DNA of 64,000 nt from Rehmannia glutinosa (lineage: Eukaryota > Streptophyta > Magnoliopsida > Lamiales > Orobanchaceae), in contig CM071931.1 in NCBI GenBank assembly GCA_016081115.2, forward strand, positions 25,458,317 through 25,522,316, in the 5' to 3' direction. The notes below the pieces were generated by a model. It made no database searches, was not told where the DNA came from, and saw only the letters and a list, made by a program, of their open reading frames with translations. Below are positions 55,323-64,000 of this stretch, piece after piece. Within the stretch, counting starts at the first letter, position 1; each line of letters begins with the position of its first letter. A program made the translations under genes and the position numbers.

Positions 55323-56757
55323 AACAGGACCAAATAAGTCTATGTGCAACATATACAATATCCTTGTTGAAGAAGGACTTGGCTTGTCCTTGAAGGATGA
55401 TTAGATTTGCTTTCCCATCTGACATGCATCACAAATGCTTTCTTTCTTGTACACTGAGTCAGACAATCGTTCCACAAGATGACTCCTTGCAAGCTTGTTG
55501 ATTGTCTTGAAGTTCAGGTGACTCAGCTTCTTGTGCCATAGCCAACTTGATTCGGCTATACTCTTTGCTAGCAGACATGTGCTTTGTATAGCAGTTGACC
55601 AATCCATTGTACACATGTTATTCTGCCTTGTTCCTTGAACCACTATTTCATTTGATTCAGCATCCTTGATCTGGCATACTCCCATGTTGAATCCCACATT
55701 GTATCCTTTGTCGCAGAGTTGACTAATTCCTAGCAGATTGAAGTTGAGGCCTTCAACATATGCAACATCTGTGATCTCCAATCCATTCTTCTTTATGGAT
55801 CTTGTCCCTTTGATTTCCCATGGAGCTTCATTTCCTCCAAATATGACTTTTGCACCTTTGATTTCCTTGAACTTTGATAGATTCCACTTGTTTCCTATCA
55901 TATGTCTAGAAAAACCACTATCCATGTACAAGGTTCATTGGCACTCAGTTGTTCCCTAAACTTGCAATCAAGGAAATTAGTTTTTAGGTACCCACACTTG
56001 CCTGGGTCCTGAGGGGTTAGTGTTATACAATGTTCCAACCAACCAATAGCCAAATGATCCGACTCTAAGAGGTTTCCATCTTTCATTTCCATAGTCATAA
56101 GGCACATTAGCAAATTGCTTGAGGGTTTTAGGATCATACATCTGTCTCTTTTGTCTGTTTGAGTATTTGCTTTCTTGGTGTAATAGTGGAATTTCTGTGT
56201 TGATTGGGTTTTGTGCCTTAGTGCATATGTGTACTGATAATAGCTCTTTTGCCTAGGGAATGACCTATGATGAGGTTGAGGTCTTTGCCACTTTGGCTTA
56301 TATCCCATTGGTCTTAGCTGATATCTCACTTGATTATTCCAGTCGGCTGGACTTGGATAATTTCTACCATTCCCATCATATGATTTTCTTTGCAGAAATC
56401 TCTGGGGCTTTTGGTAGCTCTTCTTAGCTTTCACAAAATATTTTCTGTTTGGAGTCTACTGATGGGCCTTTCTGAATTTTGTTTCAGTTGTCCTGTCAGC
56501 ATACTCTACTGGCTTCTTGTCTTTACCCTTATATCCAAGGCCAATATGATTGTGATTGTGTTTTTGATTGGGTGTTGGTGCAACATATGGTGTTTTGGAT
56601 TTTTGGATTACTTCATTGCTTGAGGATCTTTTTTCCATAATCACTCTTGGAACTTGGGCATGCACAAAGGAATTGAATCCTATGCCTGTCTTGTCCCCAC
56701 TTTCTTTCTGAGTCATTATAACTTCACCCAATGATTTGGATTCTTTAGTGAATGACT
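55323..56757 (-). pseudogene. SIRE gag/protease/integrase remnant
   Basis: Minus strand: VIMTQKESGDKTGIGFNSF, KSKTPYVAPTPNQKHN and LGYKGKDKK (56731-56456); basic YKPKWQRPQPHHRS and SDHLAIGWLEH (56434-55898); then a 176-codon frame (55931-55401) with the protease site MDSGFSRHM (D-S-G intact), SKFKEIKGAKVIFGGNEA, CDKGYNVGFNMG and the integrase zinc finger WHKKLSHLNF…CDACQMGKQ. It stops at the DLFGPV codons where the SIRE-C LTR ends. Complementary in content to SIRE-A, which has only the later part of pol, so the two may be halves of one element. Confidence 0.82.
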
Positions 56758-56816
56758 GTTCACTTGGTTTTATACCAATGATTTGGGCTTCCTAGACTTG
56801 AGTTTTGTGTTGTTTT

Positions 56817-57219
56817 TGTAACGGCCCGCCTTCCAGATCGACGACAGTCCCCACAAACCAACACAAGTCTTTCCAACGCGCTTTGTCCTCACTCACGCGC
56901 ACCCTGAGAAAGCCTTCCCAGGGGGTCACCCATCATATAATTGCTCTGGTCCAAGCACACTTAACTTCAGAGTTTTTATATGATGAGCATCAGAAAAGAA
57001 AATGCATCTTGTTGATATGAGTAGTACCTATCAAATCTTTTAAGCACTCTTCAACTGTATAGTCCCATACCTACACAGTCTCAGAATCTCCTCTTATTCG
57101 GGTGTGGGATCGGTTCATTCATGTTCCCCTCCGCCTAGAAGCCTGCCAGGAGCCGCTTCTTGTTCGCGCCTTCTTACACCGGCGATCACTCCCCGCCCTC
57201 TTCAGCCCTGGGCGTCACA
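56817..57219 (-). mobile_element. Solo Cassandra LTR (TRIM)
   Basis: Read on the minus strand: starts TGTGACGCCCAGGG, ends GGGCCGTTACA, 403 bp, with a 5S-rRNA-like stretch (GAAGTTAAGTGTGCTTGG, then GATGGGTGACCCCCTGGGA). That combination defines Cassandra. A perfect 5-bp target duplication GTTTT flanks it (56812-56816 and 57220-57224). There is no internal domain or second LTR, so it is a solo LTR. Confidence 0.93.
56905..57035 (-). promoter_or_regulatory. 5S rRNA-like segment in Cassandra (pol III promoter homology)
   Basis: The minus strand matches the 3' half of 5S rRNA, including box C-like GATGGGTGACC…TGGGAAG and AAGTTAAG(T)GTGCTTGG. The 5' half is weaker. It is part of the retroelement, not a 5S gene. 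Confidence 0.8.
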
Positions 57220-57744
57220 GTTTTTGAGTATTTTGAGTCATTTTTGTTATGTCGTAGAGGTTAGGTGTTAATTTCCATTGTTTCGAGTCATTTGAGTGGC
57301 CAATACATTTTGAGAGCCAATTTTATTGAGTTTATAGTCATATTAATGAATCGTGTATCAAAAGAAGTATGAACGATCAAACAACGAGAGATTGATTTGA
57401 AGAAATGCCCAAACGCGTATGATATTTCCATCACTAGCAGGGTCTCTTATTTTGGCCATAACTCTCTCTACAAAATTGATATTAAGCTGATTCAAGTGGC
57501 TATGGAAAGCTAAGAGATAGGGCTACAACTTTTTTGAAGGGTGAAAAAGCAAATTCAGAAATATTCCAGGTACAGATATAGGAGAATGCTATTTTTCTTG
57601 AAGGTATTAGCCCCAACGCCCTTGGCGGAATTTTTGTGTATCAAGATCTTTGGCGCCACAGTCACTCAAATTGGCCCTGCCATAGCGCCATATACAGACG
57701 GAGTTTCCTATGTTTTTCCACCTTTTTCTTGAACTTGTGTGGGA

Positions 57745-57753
57745 CTATAAATA
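57745..57753 (+). promoter_or_regulatory. TATA box of Athila-2 LTR
   Basis: GGGACTATAAATAGGGACA, a strong plant TATA context, about 930 bp upstream of the LTR end. Confidence 0.6.
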
Positions 57754-58683
57754 GGGACATTGGGGCGTGAATTTAGGGATCTTGCACCCTTTGGAAGCCA
57801 ACATTTCAGCTATAAGACATAGAAGAAGGCTTGGAATATCTTGGGAAAGGCTTGGAGAAGAAGATTGAAGGCTTCTATCATCTAGAAATAGAGAAGATTC
57901 CTCAACTCTTAATCTTTATTTTGTTGCTTTCCTCATATCGGTAAGATGTTTTGTTGTATTGCTATGGATTCATTTTGTTCAATCATGAGCTAAACTCTAT
58001 AATTCTAGAGGGATGATGTAATCTATGTTTGAACTTATGTTTTGAGATTGTGGTTTGTCAATCTAGATTTCTCAATTTATTTGTGCTATTTGAATTTATT
58101 GCTTCTAAATTAGTTGATCAATAATTTAGATTGTTTGGAGTATTTGATTTGACACTTGAGAAAGGTAACTGAATACATGACCTTGAAATAGCATAACCTA
58201 GGATTTCATAGAATTGAGAGATTTGTGAATCCTTTGAAGTCAATTATTAAGATTCATAGTTTTTATAGAGATTTCAATTGGTGGTTTTTATAGAGATATT
58301 GATTTCCCAATTGTGATCTAAAATCATTTGGCACTCGAGAGACAAAATGATTATTGTAGAAATCTTGACTTCTAAATTGGTAATTTGTGATTGATAAACC
58401 ATATTGATAACATAAGGGAAAACTAGATTCATCACACCTCTAGAATTCATTTGATCATTTGGATAATCACATTTTTATTTTCGTATTGTTTCCTAAATTA
58501 CTCTTGTTATTCTAGTTTAATCAACTCCATCAATTATTGAATTTCTAAATAAAGTTGGACTATTATATTATAATACTTAGCAATAATTCGATAATTATTC
58601 CCCGTAGATACGACAACCTGACTTTCACTATATTAAAACTTGACACCATAGACTTGCGGTTAGAAAATTCTCTAACAAGTTTT

Positions 58684-58701
58684 TGGCGCAGTTGCTGGGG
58701 A
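58684..58701 (+). other. Primer binding site of Athila-2 (mutated)
   Basis: TGGCGCAGTTGCTGGGGA against the standard TGGCGCCGTTGCCGGGGA: two substitutions. Confidence 0.8.
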
Positions 58702-58905
58702 ATAATTCATCTTATTTGTGCTAATATTATTACTTAGTAGTTTTACTTTAATTTAGATTGGTTCTTGTTACAATAAGGTTATTGCCATTTTTGTGTTTTC
58801 TTGTTGACACAAAGAAATAAAAGTGCTAAGTTAATGTTATTTGATCCATAAATTGAAAGAACACTCCGAAAGATTAGAGTCACACGAAGAATTGAATTCA
58901 CAAAA

Positions 58906-60464
58906 ATGGCACGAAATGGTGAAGATGAAGACCGCATACCTATTATTGCACCTCCAAAAAGGGCCATTCGGATTATTTTCGACCAACCACGAATCAAAAT
59001 TATGCGGGCATTGTTCGCCAACCTATCAATGCGAATAATTTTGAATTGAAACCGGCCCTCATAAACATGGTGCAACAAAATCAGATTGAGGGAAGTGTCG
59101 TAGATGACCCGAATGCTAATTTGGCTATATTTCTTGAGATATGCGACACTATCAAAATGAACGGGGTTCCCGATGAAGCTATTCGGTTGAGGTTGTTTCC
59201 GTTTTCACTTTGTGATAAAGCTAGACAATGGCTTCAAACTTTCCCACCCGGAAGCATCACTAGTTGGGATGATCTCACTGAAAAATTTATGGCAATATTC
59301 TTTCCACCTAACAAGACACTTCAACTGAAGAGTGAAATTGCTCAATTTCATCAACACTCTATGAATCTTGGGAGCGATTCAAGGAATTATTGAGGAGGTG
59401 TCCACAACACGGGTACGCAGATTGGCAAAAAAATCAGTATTTCTACAATGGTATGAATGGTCATTCGAGAACTATTATAGATGCTGCAGCAGGAGGTACA
59501 TTGATGGCTAAAACTCCAAGTGAAGCCATGCGTTTGCTAGAAGAAATGGCTGCTAATAGTTATCAATGGCCTTCTAAGAGATCCAGGCCAAGAAACGTTG
59601 CCTGTGTTCTTGAACTTGATACTATATCCGCATTGGCCTCTCAAATTTCCGCCTTGTCAAAGCAAATTGCCACTCTAAATTCGGGTGGAAAACAACAAAC
59701 AGAGGCTCTCATGGAATTAAGTCAAGAGGTGGTGAATCCCGACACGGAGCAAGCCAATTATGTGAACAATCGGGGTTTCAACAATAGAGGAAATCAGTTG
59801 CCAACACATTATCATCCGGGACTTCGCAATCATGAAAATTTCTCATATAGCAATACGAGAAATGTGTTGCAAACACCTCGGGATTTCAAACTCAGGTAAG
59901 TACGAGTACACAAGTGGGAGAAAACAAGTCGTCCATGGAAGAATTGCTTGGCATATTTATTGTAGAAACCCGAGTCTGGATGAACAAGAGTGAAGATAAC
60001 ATGGACAAGCTTGGCTCGAGAGTTACAACAACAGAAGGTCACATAAACTCCTTGGGGACACAATTATGTCAGTTAGCGACAACAGTGAATTCATTGCAGC
60101 AGAGAAAAAAATTTCCGAGTGATACAGAGGTTAATTCGAGAGAGTATTGAAATGCAATTTATGTGAGAACGGAAGCAGAAATACAGCTTGCACCCAATCG
60201 CCCATTTATGCGAAATGAGTGGAATCCAAGGAAATGGAGTTTGAAGAGTTTGAGACTATTTACCTGACAGAGGAAAGTAGTGCAATAGTGCAGAGAAAAC
60301 TACCTCAGAAAATGAAGGATCCATGGAGTTTTAATATTCCCTGTACTATTGGAGGAGTTTTCTTTGAAAAGCCACTTTGTGATCTTGGTTCCAGTGTAAA
60401 TCTAATCTCTCTTTCTGAAGTTACAAGGCTTGGGCTTGGGAATGTGAAACCTTCAAAGTTAAAG
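58906..60464 (+). pseudogene. Athila-2 gag and start of protease
   Basis: Start MARNGEDEDRIP at 58906; a frameshift near 58985, then FELKPALINMVQQNQIEGS, CDTIKMNGVPDEAIRLRLFPF, QTFPPGSITSWDDLTEKFM and FFPPNKTLQLKSEIAQF (59046-59393). After another shift, RRCPQHGYADWQKNQYFYNGM…AANSYQWPSKRSR (59390-59899). Protease: SSAIVQRKLPQKMKDPWSFNIPCTIGG and CDLGSSVNLISLSEV (60219-60470), with the active-site DLG. Truncated right after KPSKLK. Confidence 0.82.
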
Positions 60465-61047
60465 AGGTAAAGGCAGCAGTCAAGTGAAGACAACTGACAT
60501 TGATCCGTTGGAAGGAAATCAAGGATATCACTCGATATAGTAATAAGTCCAAGCTACCAGGTCTTAAGTGTTTGGCCCAGAAATATGCAAATGGAATAAA
60601 CTAATGGAAAACACTGAAGCAGGTGTCAGACCCTGTAAAGCTGCAGAGTCAATTTATACAAGGAAGGTTCAACATCACATCGCTGCAGGCGAAGAAAAGA
60701 TAAGCCAACGAACAAGAAAGTGTCATTTCAAAATAGCCTATATTTTCAACGGGCAAATTTTTAAATGAGTACTATAAAAGGCTGGGGAGGCATTTGAGAA
60801 AAACATATAGACGAACGATTTATGAGAGCAAGCAATATTTAAGAAAGCAAAACCTACAAATATTCTCAAAGCTAATCAAGATATTCCTAAAGCCTAAAAC
60901 TCGGAGGATCTCGATCCAACGCACACTGTGAAGGAAAGATTACTTCAACCAGTTGAAGAGGAAAAGTTTGAAGAATGAAAAGGGGTCTACTCTCTATGTT
61001 GAAGGAGTTGTAGTGAGGTTGAAGATCGAACCAGAAGTTTCGAGCTC
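60465..61047 (+). repeat. SIRE LTR internal fragment
   Basis: Matches SIRE-C LTR from GGTAAAGGCAGCAGTCAAG (52689) to the CCAGAAGTTTC area (54690), without the chromovirus solo LTR. TATA box CTATAAAAGG near 60772. Both ends truncated. Confidence 0.85.
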
Positions 61048-61862
61048 TGTTAAGAAATTTGTTGAGTAGATTTTGATGATACCATGTAAAACTTAAATTA
61101 GGAAGTTGGCATCCCATTTTCCTTGTAATTTGTATTGTAATAGATACGGCTGGAAAAGCTGAGTCAAGTCAGCTATGCCAAGAAATACAAGAAGTCAATT
61201 GCGGATTGGATTGAAGACTCTGTTGTGTGTCAGCTGAGTATGACCAAGAAGGAAGTCAAGGACTCGACTGAAGGAGTGTCAGCTGAGGAACAGCTGTAAG
61301 AAGTGTCAGTCAAGTCAACTCAAGAAGCCAAGTCTCAAGTTGAAGTCACAGTTGAGTTATCCAATGACTGGAGCTCGCTCAATTCACCTGGGGTAAAGAC
61401 ATTAGTCTAGTCAAGACAACTGACTTAGATCCGTTCATTAAAGTCAAGAATATTACTCAATATAGTAATATGTCAAAGTTGTCAGGTGTAAAGTGTTAGT
61501 CCTAGAATTGTGCAAAAGGAATAAACCAATGGGAAACACTGCACCTTGTGTCAGGCACCTGCAATGCTGCGAAGACATTTAATACGAGGAAGGGTCAACA
61601 TTAAGGACTGCACCAAGACAAGCCAATGAACACGAGTTACATTTGAAATTAGCCTATCTCTTCAACGAACAAAATTTCAAATATACACTATAAAAGGCTG
61701 AGGAAGTTATTGAGAAGAGATGACCTGAACCACAAACAAGCATGTAATATTCAAGCATTTAACCTGCAATATTCTCATAAACATTCAAGCAATTCCTCAA
61801 GCCTGAAACTCGAAGGAAATCGATGCAGCACAAGTAGTGAAGGAAAGATAACTTCAAATACT
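61048..61862 (+). repeat. SIRE LTR, 5' part
   Basis: Begins with the LTR terminus TGTTAAGAAATTTGTTG and follows the SIRE LTR to ACTTCAA, where the SINE array begins. TATA box near 61686. It lies directly inside or behind another SIRE LTR fragment, so an LTR-in-LTR insertion is likely. Confidence 0.82.
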
Positions 61863-61865
61863 TAA

Positions 61866-62935
61866 ACTTTTGGAGGGTAAACTTTTTATACTAGCCAGCC
61901 CCGCCGGTACTGCGGTCCCCACCATAAGAAACCCCAACTCTGGCCTGGCCCTACGGATTAGTATACACCGCTTGGCCCTACGCGTATGGAGGGATTTTTT
62001 GAGAGGCATGGTTCTAGTAAATATCATTTGGAGAGATTTGAACTCAGGACCTAATGGTGCCAGGCAAGATCATTTGACCAGCTGAGCTGGCTCCAATTGA
62101 TAAAAAACAAAATTTAGGGTAAACTTTTTATACTAGCCAGCCCCACCAGCACTGCGGTCCCCACCACAAGAAATCCCAACTTCGGCCTGGCCCTACGGAT
62201 TAGTATACACCGCTTGGCCCTACGCATATGGAGGGATTTTTTGAGAGGCATGGTTCTAGTAAATATCATTTGGAGAGATTCGAACCCAGGACCTAATGGT
62301 GCCAGGCAAGATCCTTTGACCAACTGAGCTGGCTTCAATTGATAAAAAAACTTTGGAGGGTAAACTTTTTATACTAGCCAGCCCCACCGGCACTGCGGTC
62401 CCCACCACAAGAAACCCCAACTCCAGCCTGGCCCTACGGATTAGTGTACACCGCTTGGCCCTACGTGTATGGAGGGATTTTTTGAGAGGCATGGTTCTAG
62501 TAAATATCATTTGGAGAGATTCGAACCCAGGACCTAATGGTGCCGGACAAGATCCTTTGACGGTGGCTCTCAATTGATAAAACTTTGGAGGGTAAACTTT
62601 TATACTAGCCACCCCCCCCATCGATCTTGTGGTCCCCACCACAAGAAACCCCAACTCCAGCCTGGCCCTACGGATTAGTGTACACCGCTTGGCCCTACGC
62701 ATATGGAGGGATTTTTTGAGAGGCATGATTCTAGTAAATATCATTTGGAGAGATTCGAACCCAGGACCTAATGGTGCCAGACAAGATCCTTTGACCAGCT
62801 GAGCTGGCTCCAATTGATAAAACTTTGGAGGGTAAACTTTTTATACTAGCAAGCCCCACCGGCACTGTGGTCCCCACCACAAGAAACCCCAACTCCGGCC
62901 TGGCCCTACGGATTAGTATACACCGCTTGGCCCTC
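61866..62935 (-). repeat. Tandem array of tRNA-derived SINE-like units (about 4.4 copies)
   Basis: Head-to-tail units with starts of ACTTTTTATACTAG at 61881, 62123, 62364, 62596 and 62836 (period 232-242 bp). Read on the minus strand, each unit opens GGAGCCAGCTCAGCTGGTC (A-box-like AGCTCAGCTGG) and about 40 bp later has GGGTTCGAATCTC (B box), i.e. a pol III tRNA-type promoter. A tRNA-unrelated body (AAGCGGTGTATACTAATCCG…GGGGACCGCAGTGCC) follows, ending GTTTACCCTCC plus a T/A-rich tail. Unit 1 has GTTCAAAT instead of GTTCGAAT; unit 3 lacks the A box. The fifth unit stops after about 100 bp at the LINE. Confidence 0.75.
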
Positions 62936-64000
62936 TGATGCTTATTTCTCGAGGGGACATTATCTCAATTCAAATCCTTATGGACTGTTTGGAAAATTTT
63001 GGGCTAAAGTTGGGCCTACGCATGAATGTACTCAAATCGAACATCTATATGGCAGGTATCGGTGAAAGTGAGATGGAAGAAATCTTTGAATTTTCCCAAC
63101 ATGTTCGGGGAACAATGCCATTCCGATATCTTGGCGTCCGGCTTGCTCCAGAAAGAGTGAAAGTTGTTTACTTTGAGCCACTCATGGACAAAATTCGTTC
63201 GTACATAAACGGTTGGAGTGGCCCAACTCTATCATATGCAGGCAGAACGGAGCTGGTTCACTTGGTCCTTCAAGGAGTGGCAAGCTTTTGGATTTCCATT
63301 TTTCTCCTTCCTGATCAATTTGGAAAAATGTTATCAAATTGTGTCGTAATTTTCTTTGGGGCAGCAAGAAAGCTTGTGTGGCCTGGAAAATATGTTGTTT
63401 GCCAAAGCATGAGGGTGGCTTGGGTCTCCGTGACATCAAATCATGGAACCATGCTCTATTGGCCAAAATCATGAGGAACATTCTTGCAAACAAGAAAACT
63501 CTTTGGTATCGATGGATACACCACTATAATTTAAGGAACAGATCTATGTGGGACTGGAATGTGCATCCGTCGGATTCTCCTCTTATTAAAAACATCCTAC
63601 GTATACGATACTGACTTATTGATACATGTGGCTCTCAACAATCCGCTAAGCAGAAGATTGAATATTGGAGTACAAGATTGTTATCTAAGTGCACCCGGGA
63701 CGCTTATGAAACATTTCGCCCGCATGGCAATAATGTTTGTTGGAAGAGTGTTATATGGGGTCCTTCCATCCCCCCTAAACACTCTTTCATCATGCAGCTC
63801 TGCATGCTTGGTCGTCTTAAAACCAAGAACCGTCTTGGTTTTATGGATATTGAAAATGATACATGCGTGTTCTGTGGAGAACAACAAGAGTCAATTTACC
63901 ATCTCTATTTTGAATGCACATTTTGTAAACAGGTCTGGGACGCAACTTGGCAATGGTTTGGCATACATAGACAAATGAGTACACTCAGGAGCGCACTCAA
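62936..64000 (+). pseudogene. L1-type LINE ORF2, C-terminal region (runs off window)
   Basis: Plant L1 reverse transcriptase C-terminus: SRGDIISIQILMDCLENFG, LRMNVLKSNIYMAG and FRYLGVRLAPERVK…PLMDKIRSYINGWSG, then SYAGRTELVHLVLQGV (62938-63320). After a frameshift near 63325, CRNFLWGSKKACVAWKICC and GGLGLRDIKSWNHALLAKI (63339-63614). A stop at 63614, then a zf-RVT-like end with IPPKHSFIMQLCMLGRLKTK and CVFCGEQQESIYHLYFEC (63730-63930). The RT catalytic core (YADD) would lie upstream and is absent: the LINE begins inside a SINE unit at 62936. No poly-A end within the window. Confidence 0.88.

Larger units (their letters stand above)
56779..58677 (+). repeat. Athila-2 5' LTR with Cassandra inside
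   Basis: Ends TTCTCTAACA just before AGTTTTTGGCGC. About 1.49 kb after removing Cassandra and one target repeat. The start near 56779 (TGATTTGGG) is a guess, as SIRE similarity ends at about 56757. Confidence 0.55.
56779..60464 (+). mobile_element. Athila-2: truncated Athila-type element
   Basis: Plus-strand 5' LTR (about 56779-58677), primer site, and gag into protease, cut at about 60464 by a SIRE LTR fragment. Pol, ORF3 and 3' LTR are missing. Of a different subfamily from Athila-1, since the LTRs do not align by eye. The left boundary is uncertain. Confidence 0.75.

Noticed and set aside
56905..57035. 5S rRNA gene
   Set aside because: The match is the 5S-like part of a Cassandra LTR, diverged, with LTR termini and a target duplication around it.
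62030..62090. tRNA gene on the minus strand in the SINE units
   Set aside because: A- and B-box-like motifs are present, but no complete cloverleaf or anticodon arm is convincing, and the motif is followed by a long tRNA-unrelated body, as in SINEs.
62256..62813. 185-codon minus-strand open frame with internal repeats (and similar frames at 61870-62577)
   Set aside because: It is produced by reading through the tandem SINE units; the repeats in the protein are the 240-bp DNA repeats. No domain is present.

Overview
The window is a repeat-dense piece of nuclear DNA from a flowering plant, most likely a eudicot. Families visible in the sequence are Ty1/copia of the SIRE (Maximus) type, Ty3/gypsy of the Athila type, a Cassandra LTR carrying a 5S-rRNA-like segment, CACTA and Mutator-like DNA transposons, a plant L1-type LINE and a tRNA-derived SINE. 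I found no convincing host gene. Nearly all coding sequence is retrotransposon gag, protease, integrase, reverse transcriptase, RNase H and extra post-pol ORFs, mostly broken by stops and frameshifts. The species cannot be named from this sequence.

Layout. 1-1822: probable chromovirus-type LTR, minus strand. 1823-4433: AT-rich non-coding DNA with a Mutator-like/MITE element (3345-4120). 4434-12933: 3' half of a SIRE element on the minus strand (SIRE-A: 3' LTR, very long post-pol ORF3, RNase H, RT). 12934-27015: a near full-length second SIRE on the minus strand (SIRE-B), with two LTRs. 27016-31352: a gypsy-type gag-like ORF and an LTR-like sequence split by a 3.2 kb non-autonomous CACTA element with a 3-bp target duplication. 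31353-55322: a third SIRE on the plus strand (SIRE-C), 5'-truncated, split by an 11.4 kb Athila element on the minus strand (Athila-1, 36658-48059), and with a solo chromovirus LTR inside its 3' LTR. 55323-56757: a minus-strand SIRE gag/protease/integrase remnant, possibly the missing 5' part of SIRE-A. 56779-60464: a second Athila (plus) whose LTR holds a solo Cassandra LTR with a perfect TSD. 60465-61862: two SIRE LTR fragments. 61866-62935: a tandem array of about 4.4 SINE units. 62936-64000: LINE ORF2 C-terminal region.

How the parts relate. This is a nested retrotransposon cluster. Each complete element follows the usual plan (LTR, PBS, gag, pol, polypurine tract, LTR), and both SIRE and Athila carry an additional ORF after pol. 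Points most worth checking: (1) the roughly 4.5 kb third ORF, with its own promoter-like leader, shared by three SIRE copies; (2) a GC-rich palindromic module present in the Athila-1 LTR, its pol-ORF3 spacer and, in frame, its pol; (3) a 203-bp SIRE duplication at the Athila-1 border; (4) the tandem SINE array; (5) a peculiar loss of CAG/CTG motifs across SIRE-B that looks more like a sequencing artefact than natural decay.
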